Shown piece after piece: positions 1-10,246 of a stretch of DNA of 64,000 nucleotides (position 1 is the stretch's first letter; each line of letters opens with the position of its first letter). Under the pieces are notes generated by a model. It made no database searches and was not told the origin of the DNA. It worked only from the letters and a program-made list of their open reading frames with translations. This stretch comes from Mycobacterium sp. E3251 (GTDB taxonomy: Bacteria; Actinomycetota; Actinomycetes; Mycobacteriales; Mycobacteriaceae). The translations under genes were made by a program, and so were the position numbers. Location: positions 26,837 through 90,836 of the forward strand of contig NZ_LZJF01000107.1 of assembly GCF_001666835.1 (NCBI RefSeq), in the 5' to 3' direction.

Positions 1-1
1 C

Positions 2-637
2 GTCAAGAATGCCGTCGTCGTGGCCGCGGCCGGCAACACCGGCGGAGCCGCGCAGTGCCCTCCCCAGCGCTCGGATGCCACCTGGGAGACCGCCACGGTT
101 GCGGTCAGCCCGGCGTGGTACGACGACTTCGTCCTGACCGTCGGTTCGGTGAATCCTGAAGGTGCGCCGTCGGGCTTCACCCTTGCAGGGCCCTGGGTGG
201 ACATAGCGGCTCTCGGCGAGGCGGTAACACCACTCGGGTCGAAACCGGTGTCCGGCACCAGTTATGCCGCGCCCGTGGTCAGCGGGCTGGCCGCGCTGAT
301 CCGGGCGCGGTTCCCGGTGTTGACCGCGCGGCAAGTGATGCAGCGCATCGAGTCGACAGCGCATCACCCGTCCTCCGGTTGGGACCCGCTCGTGGGCAAC
401 GGCGCCATCGACGCGCTGGCGGCAGTCAGCACCGACACCGGTCCACCGGGACCCACGTCTACGCCGGCCCCCGCGCCGATCGCCGCGTCACCACCACCCG
501 CACCGCAGAGCGCCCACGCGCGGAACACCGCATTGCGCGGAGTCGCCCTCTGTCTCGCCGCGCTGGGGGTCGCGCTGGCCGCCGGTGTGGCCAGGCGGCG
601 ACTACGGCATCCCCGCGAAAGAGTCACGGGCGATTGA
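2..637 (+). CDS. mycP4: ESX-4 mycosin MycP4, C-terminal part (5' end outside window)
   Basis: Subtilisin-like serine protease (mycosin) of the ESX-4 type VII secretion system, anchored in the membrane with its protease domain outside the cytoplasm. The window begins inside the gene, in frame from base 2. The visible part shows the oxyanion-hole stretch AAAGN, then the catalytic serine block SGTSYAAP. A Pro/Ala-rich linker and one C-terminal membrane helix (around TALRGVALCLAALGVALAAG) end in a basic tail. This is the standard mycosin end. It converges on eccB4, with which its 3' end overlaps by 36 bases. The number 4 is chosen because eccB4 and cut3/cut4 follow as in the M. tuberculosis ESX-4 locus. 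Confidence 0.93.
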   Translation, partial: VKNAVVVAAAGNTGGAAQCPPQRSDATWETATVAVSPAWYDDFVLTVGSVNPEGAPSGFTLAGPWVDIAALGEAVTPLGSKPVSGTSYAAPVVSGLAALIRARFPVLTARQVMQRIESTAHHPSSGWDPLVGNGAIDALAAVSTDTGPPGPTSTPAPAPIAASPPPAPQSAHARNTALRGVALCLAALGVALAAGVARRRLRHPRERVTGD

Positions 638-1963
638 CGCCTTCTCTCTGCTCAGCTCCGACCCGGCCGGAAGGGTGCCCAGTACGGGCCACGGCGCCGG
701 GTTAGCCGCCGGTAGCCCGAGATCATGCGCGGCGTCGTCGTCGTGGATCGCGAACCTCACGCCGCTGTCGGTGACCAGGTACCGCGTGCCGACTCGCACG
801 TATGCGCTTCGGCCGGGCGGCATGTACACGGCGTCCAGCGCGGGGCCGGGGCCATCGGCCTGGGACAACATCGCCGGTACCTGACCGGCCGGTATCGGCA
901 GCCGACCGCCGACCAGAAACCTGACGGCCGATTGGCCGTGCGGCGCGGGCTGCCACGAGACGCACAAGGCGCTGCCGTCCGACAGAGTGGGAGGCCGGTC
1001 GGGGAAGCCGGCCACCGGCAGCGCGTCGACGATCGGAGCGGCGCGAATCGCATCGGGCGCCACCGTGACTGCGTTCGCAGTGCCCTCGGAGTTGCTGAAA
1101 CGCAAGAGGTCGGCGGCCACCTCTCCGATCCGCTGCACACCGGCAGCGACCACCGCGTAATACTCGTCACCCCCTGACCGTGTGATGCGCACCACACTTC
1201 CTACCGGGAAGCCCGGGAGCGCGGACGCGTTGCCGCCCGCAGCCCGGATGAGGGGTGTCCTGATCGATGGTGCCTCGGGGACGGCCTTCAGCAACGCCGG
1301 CGAGACGAGTCGCGGTTTGCGGCCTTCCAGCCGAAGCGCGCGCACGACCCCTGCGTCGGCGACGTCCACTACGGCCCGCTTCCCGTCGTAGAGCAGGTAG
1401 GTTGGCGAACCCTCGGGTGGCGCGACCAGTGCCGCCCACCCGGTGTTGAGGGGTGCTGCCGCCGCGTCCTCGGTGCGTCCCACGACGACCGTCGTCGCGC
1501 CGTCGGCGTCGCAGATCGTCCAGGCCGCTTCGTCCGCGGACAACGGATCACCAATGAACTGTGGCGCACCCGGGATACCCAGCAGCGGGCCGCGTTTGGC
1601 GCGGGCCAGGTCTGCTTCGCGCACCGGCCGGGGGTTCGCCGCCACCGCCGCGATCAACCGGGCCGACGCGAGGTTCATGACCGGGTGCCAGGTATCGCCC
1701 ACCCGTACGTACAGCGCTCCGGATTCTTGCCCCATCGCCAGTTGCGCGCCATCGAGCGCCACCCGCGGCCGCAGCAAAGCAAGGAACGCAGCCCCCGCGA
1801 CGGCGATCGCCGCCAGCACGCACCCGATCGTCAGCGCCGCGGTCTGCGCGCGCGAGCCGGCGCTGAGAGTGCGGACGTCCCCGCCCAGCAACGCGCACTC
1901 CACTCGACGCAGCAGGAATCGGTAGCCGCTGATGTGCAGCCACGCGGTCGGCTGACGCGGCAC
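602..1963 (-). CDS. eccB4: ESX-4 core component EccB4
   Basis: Membrane component of the ESX-4 secretion complex: a short cytoplasmic N-terminus, one membrane helix and a large periplasmic domain. The protein of 453 residues has the EccB opening (PRQPTAWLHISGYRFLLRR), a hydrophobic helix at about residues 45-65 and the conserved block ESGALYVRVGDTWHPVMNLA. I placed the start at the GTG at 1963, which gives the MPRQ beginning of the M. tuberculosis protein and has a GGGGG ribosome site six bases upstream. A TTG 12 bases further out is possible. The gene converges on mycP4, the same arrangement as Rv3449/Rv3450c. Confidence 0.93.
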   Translation of the reverse strand: MPRQPTAWLHISGYRFLLRRVECALLGGDVRTLSAGSRAQTAALTIGCVLAAIAVAGAAFLALLRPRVALDGAQLAMGQESGALYVRVGDTWHPVMNLASARLIAAVAANPRPVREADLARAKRGPLLGIPGAPQFIGDPLSADEAAWTICDADGATTVVVGRTEDAAAAPLNTGWAALVAPPEGSPTYLLYDGKRAVVDVADAGVVRALRLEGRKPRLVSPALLKAVPEAPSIRTPLIRAAGGNASALPGFPVGSVVRITRSGGDEYYAVVAAGVQRIGEVAADLLRFSNSEGTANAVTVAPDAIRAAPIVDALPVAGFPDRPPTLSDGSALCVSWQPAPHGQSAVRFLVGGRLPIPAGQVPAMLSQADGPGPALDAVYMPPGRSAYVRVGTRYLVTDSGVRFAIHDDDAAHDLGLPAANPAPWPVLGTLPAGSELSREKASIARDSFAGMP

Positions 1964-2083
1964 TGATTCCCCCAACCTGCGTAGTCGTTGCGCATACGGT
2001 AGAGCGCCCGTCCGCGGAGACGCTTAATCGATCCACAGGTCAGCGAACTTTCGAACCGTGCTTAGGGTAGGTAAAGTTACGGC

Positions 2084-2941
2084 GTGTTTTCTCACCGCGT
2101 GGGTCGCTGCCTCGGGCTCGGGGCCTCTGCACTGGTCACAGCCTCTGGCCTGCTGCTGTCCCCCGCCGCGGCGCCAACAGCCTCCGCCTTCGACTGCCCG
2201 GACGTCGAGGTCATCTTCGCCCGCGGCACCAACGAGCCGCCCGGCCTGGGCCGCGTCGGCGACGCCTTCGTGGACTCGCTGCGCAAGCAGACGAACCTGA
2301 ACATCCTGCCCTACGGCGTGAACTACGCCGCCAGCAAGCTGCAGCTGCACGGCGGTGACGGCGCCAACGACACCATCGACCGCGTCAAGAAGAGCGTGGA
2401 GACCTGCCCGAACACCAAGATCGTGCTGGGCGGCTACTCCCAGGGCGCGTCGGTGATGGACATCGTGGCCGGCGTGCCCATCGGCGGCATCAGCTGGGGC
2501 AACTCGCTGCCGGCGCAATACGCCCCCAACATCGCGGCGGTCGCCACCTTCGGCGACATAGCCGACCGCGCCGGCGGCACCCTGCCCACCCAGAGCGCGC
2601 TGCTGGGCTCCAAGGCGATCGACCTGTGCAACCCGCAAGACCCGATCTGCCACGCGGGTCAGGGCAACGAGTGGACCGGGCACACCGAGGGTTACGTTCC
2701 CGTCTACACCACCCAGGCCGCGGCGTTCGTCGCGAGCAAGTTACTGGCCGGCACCGGTCAATCGGTTCCCGGATTCGGGCCGCCGCTGGGCCCCGTTCCG
2801 ACCCAGCCCGGCGGCCAGCCGTCGCCGGTCTACGGGCAGGAGACCCCGCCCGGGTCGCCGCCCTCCATCCACGGTGGAACCGGTCCGGCACCCGCGCCGG
2901 CCACCCCGAGCACGGTTACTCCGCAAGCACCTCTCGTCTGA
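2084..2941 (+). CDS. cut3: Cutinase-family esterase (Cut3-like)
   Basis: Secreted alpha/beta hydrolase of the mycobacterial cutinase-like protein family (ester or phospholipid hydrolysis). Of its 285 residues the first about 36 form a signal peptide. The GYSQG nucleophile elbow places the catalytic serine at about 119, the CNPQDPIC loop places Asp at about 186, and WTGH places His at about 200. After residue 220 there is a Pro/Gly-rich tail of about 60 residues that the downstream paralogue lacks. The start is GTG. A TAGGGT -10-like box at 2063-2068 would give a leader of only about 8 bases. It sits divergent from eccB4, as Rv3451 does. The substrate cannot be read from sequence. Confidence 0.92.
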   Translation: MFSHRVGRCLGLGASALVTASGLLLSPAAAPTASAFDCPDVEVIFARGTNEPPGLGRVGDAFVDSLRKQTNLNILPYGVNYAASKLQLHGGDGANDTIDRVKKSVETCPNTKIVLGGYSQGASVMDIVAGVPIGGISWGNSLPAQYAPNIAAVATFGDIADRAGGTLPTQSALLGSKAIDLCNPQDPICHAGQGNEWTGHTEGYVPVYTTQAAAFVASKLLAGTGQSVPGFGPPLGPVPTQPGGQPSPVYGQETPPGSPPSIHGGTGPAPAPATPSTVTPQAPLV

Positions 2942-2971
2942 ATCGTTACCGGCGCGAGATCAACGCGCCCC

Positions 2972-2977
2972 TAACAT
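2972..2977 (+). promoter_or_regulatory. Probable -10 box (TAACAT) giving a leaderless cut4 transcript
   Basis: TAACAT fits the mycobacterial TANNNT -10 pattern and ends six bases before the GTG start of the next cutinase. No ribosome site precedes that start, so transcription would begin at or near the start codon. Confidence 0.45.
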
Positions 2978-2983
2978 CGTGGG

Positions 2984-3619
2984 GTGCGGCTCATTCCACT
3001 GACGCTGGGCGCCGGCCTCCTCGCCGGCGCCGCGATAGTGGTTGCTCCCCAACTGCTTCCGCAGGCCTTTGCCTCCTGCCCCGGCGTTGAGGTGGTGTTC
3101 GCCCGCGGAACCGACGAACCGCCCGGCGTCGGCAAGGTCGGCGGGGCGTTCGTCAACTCGCTGCGCCAGCAGACTTCTAAAAGCGTTGGCGCGTATGGGG
3201 TGAACTACCCGGCCAACAAGGACTTCCTGGCCGCCGCGGACGGCGCCAACGACGCCAGCAACCACATCCAGCAGATGGCGGGCAACTGCCCCAACACCAA
3301 GCTGGTGCTCGGCGGCTACTCCCAGGGGGCCGCCGTCGTCGACATCGTCACGGCCGCACCGTTGCCCGGCCTGGGTTTCCGCCAGCCACTGCCGGCCACC
3401 GCCGCCGATCACGTCGCCGCCGTTGCCCTGTTCGGGAATCCGTCCAGCCGGGCGGGCGGGCTGATGAATGCCCTGACCCCGGAATTCGCCGGCAAGACCA
3501 TCGACCTGTGCAACCCGGGCGACCCGATCTGCTCGGGCGGCACCCGGTGGGCCTCGCACCTGAGCTACGTGCCCGGATTGACCAACCAGGCGGCCAGTTT
3601 CGTCGCGGCCAAGGTTTAG
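2984..3619 (+). CDS. cut4: Cutinase-family esterase (Cut4-like)
   Basis: Second secreted cutinase-like esterase, 211 residues. It has a signal peptide to about residue 30 (ending AFA), then the mature start [17 protein letters not shown]. The catalytic serine is in GYSQG (about 113), Asp in CNPGDPIC (about 180) and His in WASHLSYV (about 192). The two cutinases are clearly paralogous in tandem, but this one lacks the Pro-rich tail. The GTG start at 2984 has no Shine-Dalgarno sequence and lies seven bases after a TAACAT box, so translation is probably leaderless. Its stop codon overlaps that of truA on the other strand (shared bases 3617-3618). Confidence 0.92.
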   Translation: MRLIPLTLGAGLLAGAAIVVAPQLLPQAFASCPGVEVVFARGTDEPPGVGKVGGAFVNSLRQQTSKSVGAYGVNYPANKDFLAAADGANDASNHIQQMAGNCPNTKLVLGGYSQGAAVVDIVTAAPLPGLGFRQPLPATAADHVAAVALFGNPSSRAGGLMNALTPEFAGKTIDLCNPGDPICSGGTRWASHLSYVPGLTNQAASFVAAKV

Positions 3620-4458
3620 CGGGTGCGCAGGTCCCGGGTGACCAGGTTGCGCGCCTCCAGCTGGTCATCGGGCGGGTAGTCGACGCTCGCCAGCGTCAGT
3701 CCGTGCGCCGGCGCGGCCGCGAAGTCGCTGGAACGGCTTGTGGCGGTGAGCAATTCGCGACACCATGACGCCGGGCGCCGGTGCTCGCCCACGGCCAGCA
3801 GCGCCCCCACCAACGAGCGCACCATCTGCCAGCAGAACGCGTCGGCGCTGACGTGCGCGGTGATCAGGTGCCCGTCGCGCGACCACTCCAGGCGCTGCAG
3901 GTCGCGGATCGTGGTGGCGTTGGGCCGGTGCCGGCAGAATCCGGCAAAGTCGTGCAGCCCCAGCAGCTCTCGCGACGCGTCGGCCATCGCGTCCACGTCC
4001 AGGGGGCGCGGCCAGGCGGTGATGTAGCGGGCCTGCTGTGGCTCCACCCCGTAGGGCGCCGTCGACAGCCGGTAGGTGTAGTGGCGCCGCAGCGCCGAGA
4101 ATCGGGCGTCGAAACCCGTTGGGGCACGGGTGATGTCGAGCACCCGCACATCGGTGGGCAGGAACCGGCCGAGCCGGCGCACCAGTGGCTCGAATTCCGC
4201 CTCCCCGGCGCGTGACGAGCGCGAGTAGGCGTGCGGCAGCGCGGCCGGCGGCACGTCGACGTGTGCCACCTGACCGGTGGCGTGCACCCCGGTGTCGGTG
4301 CGCCCGGCCGCCCGCAGCCGCATCGGCGCACGGAAGACCGTCGTCAGCGCCTCGTCGAGCACTCCGGCGACGGTGCGCTGGCCGGACTGGGGTGCCCAGC
4401 CAGCGAATTCCGTCCCGTCATAGGCGATGTCGAGCCGCAGACGGACGGCGTCGTTAAC
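3616..4458 (-). CDS. truA: tRNA pseudouridine(38-40) synthase TruA, start codon non-canonical or uncertain
   Basis: Converts U38-U40 of the tRNA anticodon stem to pseudouridine. The catalytic Asp lies in [11 protein letters not shown], followed by the family blocks [15 protein letters not shown] and FCRHR. The first ATG/GTG/TTG in frame is the GTG at 4362, which would delete the conserved N-terminal strand. The frame upstream of it still encodes [16 protein letters not shown], the normal TruA beginning, so coding must start further out. No canonical start exists between 4362 and the upstream in-frame stop near 4612. I therefore extend to the GTT at 4458, overlapping the rplQ stop. CTG codons at 4440 and 4467 are alternatives. 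It is last in the infA-rpoA-rplQ operon. Confidence 0.85.
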   Translation of the reverse strand, partial: VNDAVRLRLDIAYDGTEFAGWAPQSGQRTVAGVLDEALTTVFRAPMRLRAAGRTDTGVHATGQVAHVDVPPAALPHAYSRSSRAGEAEFEPLVRRLGRFLPTDVRVLDITRAPTGFDARFSALRRHYTYRLSTAPYGVEPQQARYITAWPRPLDVDAMADASRELLGLHDFAGFCRHRPNATTIRDLQRLEWSRDGHLITAHVSADAFCWQMVRSLVGALLAVGEHRRPASWCRELLTATSRSSDFAAAPAHGLTLASVDYPPDDQLEARNLVTRDLRTR

Positions 4459-5095
4459 TCTCGTCAGCCTCGTCGGCCTCGGCGGCCTTCTCGGCCTCGG
4501 CCCTCGCGGCGACGGCCTTGTCGGCCTTCTCCTCGGCCTTGGCCTGGGCTTCGGTGGCCTCGCCGGACTCGGTGGCCTCGCCGGCTTCCGACGTCTCGGC
4601 CGGCTCGGTCACCTCTTCGGCCGTCGGGCCGACGGCTTCCTCAGGCTCGACCGCCGCCTGAGGTGCCGCCGCCGCCGCAACCGGAGCCTTCTTGGGCGTC
4701 TTGGCCCGGCGCGCCCGGTCGGCCTCCGAGGTCACCGTCTTCTCCAGCACCAGCTGGATCACCGCCATCGGGGCATTGTCGCCCTTGCGCGGCTCGACCT
4801 TGATGATGCGGGTGTAACCGCCGTTGCGGTCGGCGAAGAACGGCCCGATCTCGTCGAACAGCTTGTGCACGACGTCCTTGTCGCGGATCTTCTTCATCAC
4901 CTCGCGACGGTTGTGCAACGTGCCCTTTTTCGCGTGCGTGATCAGCTTCTCCGCGTACGGACGCAGCGCGCGCGCCTTCGGCTCGGTCGTCTTGATCTGG
5001 TTGTGCTCGAACAGCGACGTCGCCAGGTTGGCCAGCAGGGCCTTCTGGTGCGAAGACGACCCGCCGAGGCGGGGGCCCTTGGTGGGCTTGGGCAT
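4454..5095 (-). CDS. rplQ: 50S ribosomal protein L17
   Basis: Large-subunit protein near the exit tunnel. The L17 core fills about residues 1-120 ([20 protein letters not shown] onward, with NLATSLFEH and [13 protein letters not shown]). The C-terminal about 90 residues form an Ala/Glu/Lys-rich, low-complexity acidic tail with repeated [12 protein letters not shown] units. The total of 213 residues is long compared with the 180 of M. tuberculosis L17, and the extra length is in that tail. The gene lies between rpoA (60-base spacer) and truA. Confidence 0.97.
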   Translation of the reverse strand: MPKPTKGPRLGGSSSHQKALLANLATSLFEHNQIKTTEPKARALRPYAEKLITHAKKGTLHNRREVMKKIRDKDVVHKLFDEIGPFFADRNGGYTRIIKVEPRKGDNAPMAVIQLVLEKTVTSEADRARRAKTPKKAPVAAAAAPQAAVEPEEAVGPTAEEVTEPAETSEAGEATESGEATEAQAKAEEKADKAVAARAEAEKAAEADEADES

Positions 5096-5155
5096 TGCAC
5101 TATCTCCTCATTGGGGGCCGGCCCCCGTATCAGGTAGGGCCGGGACGGACGTCAA

Positions 5156-6881
<1,726 letters not shown>

Positions 6882-6891
6882 GATTGTCTTC

Positions 6892-7308
<417 letters not shown>

Positions 7309-7314
7309 GGGCGA

Positions 7315-7689
7315 TTACCTGGCCTTCTTCTTGCCTGCGATGGTGCGCTTGGGGCCCTTGCGGGTGCGCGCATTGGTCTTGGTCCGCTGGCCGCGCACCG
7401 GCAGGCCGCGGCGGTGCCGCAGGCCCTGGTAGCAGCCGATCTCGATCTTGCGGCGAATGTCGGCCTGCACCTCGCGGCGCAGGTCACCCTCAACCTTGAG
7501 GTTCGCTTCGATGTAGTCACGCAGGTGGGTCAGCTGGTCGTCGGTCAGGTCCCTGGTGCGCAGGTCCTTATCGATCCCCGTAGCTGCCAGGATCTCGTTC
7601 GACCGGGTGCGGCCGACGCCGAAGATATAGGTCAGCGCGATCTCCATCCGCTTGTCGCGCGGCAGATCGACGCCTACTAGTCGAGCCAT
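7315..7689 (-). CDS. rpsM: 30S ribosomal protein S13
   Basis: Small-subunit head protein that contacts the P-site tRNA and the B1 bridges, 124 residues. It begins [20 protein letters not shown] and ends in the basic tail [16 protein letters not shown] spacer of about 220 bases separates it from rpmJ, longer than any other gap in this operon. That spacer holds a 45-base hairpin repeat (7867-7911). Confidence 0.99.
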   Translation of the reverse strand: MARLVGVDLPRDKRMEIALTYIFGVGRTRSNEILAATGIDKDLRTRDLTDDQLTHLRDYIEANLKVEGDLRREVQADIRRKIEIGCYQGLRHRRGLPVRGQRTKTNARTRKGPKRTIAGKKKAR

Positions 7690-7866
7690 AGGTGGCGTTT
7701 CCTCTTTTTCTCGGCGGAGGTCTTTTCCCAGCCCGTTCCCGCTTCGCGGGGCCCGGCCTCCGTCCGGGCGTGGATGAGCTGGCCCATCTCTAAAGATGCG
7801 AGCCGCTCAGTGGTGCTGGGAGGTCTGCATTCAGTTGTGTTTCGGCAAGGCCGCGCTCGATGGATC

Positions 7867-7911
7867 GTGGCGACCCGCTGCGCCCGGCTACGCCGCGCTT
7901 GCGATCGCCAC
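7867..7911. repeat. 45-base hairpin repeat, copy A
   Basis: Palindromic element directly after the rpmJ stop codon. Its ends GTGGCGA and TCGCCAC pair perfectly, with inner pairing GCG/CGC and GGC/GCC. A 45-base copy at 40731-40775 differs at eight positions. Six of those are three pairs of compensating changes that keep the outer stem. This suggests a dispersed structured repeat rather than chance similarity. Confidence 0.7.
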
Positions 7912-8024
7912 TAGCCCTGGCGCTGCTTGTGACGCGGATCGGAGCAGATCACCATGACCCGCCCATGCCGACGGATCACCCTGCACTTGTCACAGATTGG
8001 CTTGACGCTCGGGTTCACCTTCAC
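7911..8024 (-). CDS. rpmJ: 50S ribosomal protein L36
   Basis: The smallest ribosomal protein, 37 residues: [14 protein letters not shown], then [19 protein letters not shown] and QRQG. The three cysteines (11, 14, 27) and the histidine at 32 form the zinc ribbon of the C+ type. The start is GTG at 8024 and the stop is TAG at 7911. It sits between infA (41-base spacer) and rpsM, the usual order. Confidence 0.98.
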
Positions 8025-8065
8025 GGCTGTTCGATCCTGTTCTTTCTCGTTGTCGGAATTCGGGC

Positions 8066-8287
8066 TTACTTGTACCGGTACACGATGCGGCCCCGGGACA
8101 GGTCGTAGGGAGACAGCTCCACCACCACCCGGTCCTCGGGCAGGATGCGGATGTAGTGCTGCCGCATCTTGCCGCTGATGTGGGCGAGCACCTTGTGACC
8201 GTTCTCCAGCTCAATGCGGAACATCGCATTGGGCAGGGGCTCGACCACGCGGCCCTCGACCTCTATGGCACCGTCCTTCTTGGCCAT
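8066..8287 (-). CDS. infA: Translation initiation factor IF-1
   Basis: S1/OB-fold factor that occupies the A site of the 30S subunit during initiation, 73 residues, full length. It starts [20 protein letters not shown] and ends [12 protein letters not shown]. It is the first gene of the minus-strand rpmJ-rpsM-rpsK-rpsD-rpoA-rplQ-truA series. The 273-base gap to the divergent response regulator gene must contain its promoter, but I could not choose one -10/-35 pair with confidence. Confidence 0.99.
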
Positions 8288-8379
8288 AACTTTTCAGCAA
8301 TCCTCGTCTTTGGTTTCGTATCCTTGTGTGCGCCCATATCGGCGCAGCATTCGCCCGACTAGAAACGTGAGCCAAGGGC

Positions 8380-8399
8380 AGGAAATTCCAGGAAGTTCC
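8380..8399. repeat. Tandem palindromic decamers between infA and the response regulator
   Basis: Two adjacent ten-base units, AGGAAATTCC and AGGAAGTTCC. Each contains the dyad GGAA-N2-TTCC, and they are spaced one helical turn apart. They lie about 93 bases upstream of infA in the divergent promoter region, so a regulator binding site is plausible. No binding protein can be named. Confidence 0.4.
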
Positions 8400-8560
8400 T
8401 AAGACAGGGCACGCAAAAAGTCGGCGCGGATGACGCACCGTTGTCCCACGATACCTGGTCAGCGCCCTGACCCAAAATCGCTGGCGGCGAAATCCGGGCC
8501 GCCGATTATCCGCCTCCTCGACCTGCCGCCGGGGCCCTGACGAGGGCATACTTAATCCCG

Positions 8561-10246
8561 ATGACGAGTCCCGCGAGCCCCGCAACCCCATCAGTTCAGC
8601 CTCGCAAGCCGGTCCTGTTGACCGTCGACGACGATCCATCGGTTTCCCGCGCGGTCGCCCGCGACCTGCGTCGCCAATACGGAGACCGGCACCGGATCGT
8701 GCGCGCGGAGTCGGGCCCCGACGCCCTGGACACGCTCAAGGAGCTCAAGCTGCGGGGTGAGACGGTCGCGGTGCTGATCGCCGACTACCGGATGCCGCAG
8801 ATGAGCGGCATCGAATTCCTCGAGCAGGCGATGGATCTGTACCCCGCGGCGCGCCGCGTGCTGTTGACCGCCTACGCCGACACCCACGCCGCCATCGACG
8901 CGATCAACGTCGTCGACCTGGACCACTACCTGCTCAAGCCGTGGGATCCGCCGCAGGAGAAGTTCTACCCCGTCATCGACGCGCTGCTGGACGCCTGGCG
9001 TGCGGCACCCGAACATCCCATCCCGCACACCAAGGTGATCGGGCACCGCTGGTCGGAGCGGTCCTGGCAGGTGCGCGACTTTCTGGCCCGCAACGGGCTG
9101 CACTACTCGTGGTTCATGGCCGACGACCCCGACGGCGAGCGGCTGCTGAAGGCCGCAGGCGAGGACGGCCTGCGGCTGCCCGTCGTCGTCACCGAACGCG
9201 GCGACACCCTGGTCGAGCCCACCGACGCGCAGCTGGCGGACACCCTGGGCCTGACCACCACGCCGTCGCAGGAGTTCTACGACCTGATCGTCATCGGCGG
9301 CGGGCCGGCGGGCCTGGCCGCCGCCGTGTACGGCGCCTCCGAGGGGCTGCGCACGGTGCTCATCGAACGCACCGCGACGGGCGGCCAGGCCGGCCAGAGC
9401 TCACGCATCGAGAACTACCTGGGCTTCCCCGACGGGGTGTCCGGCGGCCAGCTGGCCGACCGGGCCCGCAGGCAGGCCGAGAAGTTCGGCGCCGAACTCA
9501 TCACCGCCCGCACCGCCACGGCGCTCGAGGTCAACGGCCCCAAGCGCACCGTGCGGTTCTCCGACGGCGGATCGATCGACGCGCACGCCGTCATCCTGGC
9601 CACCGGAGTCGCCTACCGCCAGCTGCCGGCGGAGGGCTGCGGCGAGCTGACCGGCCGCGGCGTCTACTACGGGGCCGCCGTGTCGATCGCGTCGGAATGC
9701 GCCGGCGAGGAGGTCTACGTCGTCGGCGGGGCCAACTCGGCCGGCCAGGCCGCGATGTACCTTTCCCGCGAGGCCAAGTCGGTGACCATCGTGGTGCGGG
9801 CGCCGTCGCTGGACGCCTCGATGTCCTACTACCTCATCCAGCAGATCCAGCAACGACCCAACATCACGGTGCGCACCTGCACCGAGGTGCGCCGCGCCGT
9901 CGGGGACGACCACCTGGAGCGGCTGACCCTGGTCGACAACCGGACCGGAGACACCGAGGACGTCACCTGCGCCCGGATGTTCATCTTCATCGGCGCCGCG
10001 CCGCGCACCGAGTGGCTGGACGGGGTGCTCGCGCGCGACAACCACGGCTTCGTCCTGACCGGGCCGGACCTGCGCAACGTCTGCGGCTGGACGTTGGACC
10101 GCCCGCCCCACCACCTCGAGACGAGCGTGCCGGGCGTATTCGCCACCGGCGACGTGCGGGCCGAGTCCGCCAAGCGGGTCGCGGCCGCCGTCGGCGAGGG
10201 GTCGATGGCCGTGATGCTGGTGCACCGCTACCTGGCGGAATCGTGA
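8561..10246 (+). CDS. Response regulator fused to a thioredoxin-reductase-like flavoprotein
   Basis: Three-part protein of 561 residues. Residues about 15-145 are a receiver domain: acidic pocket DDD at 23-25, phospho-acceptor Asp75 in LIADYRMP, Thr103 and Lys126 (LLKPWD). Residues about 158-232 look like a small thioredoxin/glutaredoxin fold without a CxxC. Residues 238-561 are a thioredoxin-reductase-like flavoprotein: FAD motif IGGGPAGLAAA (about 245), GGQAGQSSRIENYLGFP, NAD(P)H motif VVGGANSAGQAA (387-398) and the C-terminal FAD block GVFATGDV. The redox CxxC expected near 371-374 reads GAAV, so disulfide reductase chemistry is unlikely. The stop overlaps the kinase start (GTGA). No Shine-Dalgarno precedes the ATG, and a CATACT box at 8547-8552 suggests a leaderless mRNA. 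Confidence 0.9.
   Translation: MTSPASPATPSVQPRKPVLLTVDDDPSVSRAVARDLRRQYGDRHRIVRAESGPDALDTLKELKLRGETVAVLIADYRMPQMSGIEFLEQAMDLYPAARRVLLTAYADTHAAIDAINVVDLDHYLLKPWDPPQEKFYPVIDALLDAWRAAPEHPIPHTKVIGHRWSERSWQVRDFLARNGLHYSWFMADDPDGERLLKAAGEDGLRLPVVVTERGDTLVEPTDAQLADTLGLTTTPSQEFYDLIVIGGGPAGLAAAVYGASEGLRTVLIERTATGGQAGQSSRIENYLGFPDGVSGGQLADRARRQAEKFGAELITARTATALEVNGPKRTVRFSDGGSIDAHAVILATGVAYRQLPAEGCGELTGRGVYYGAAVSIASECAGEEVYVVGGANSAGQAAMYLSREAKSVTIVVRAPSLDASMSYYLIQQIQQRPNITVRTCTEVRRAVGDDHLERLTLVDNRTGDTEDVTCARMFIFIGAAPRTEWLDGVLARDNHGFVLTGPDLRNVCGWTLDRPPHHLETSVPGVFATGDVRAESAKRVAAAVGEGSMAVMLVHRYLAES

Noticed and set aside
8941..10242. N-terminal extension of the histidine kinase frame by 434 codons
   Set aside because: The extension is the out-of-frame reading of the response regulator gene (Arg-rich). 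The GTG at 10243 overlapping the upstream stop is the natural start.
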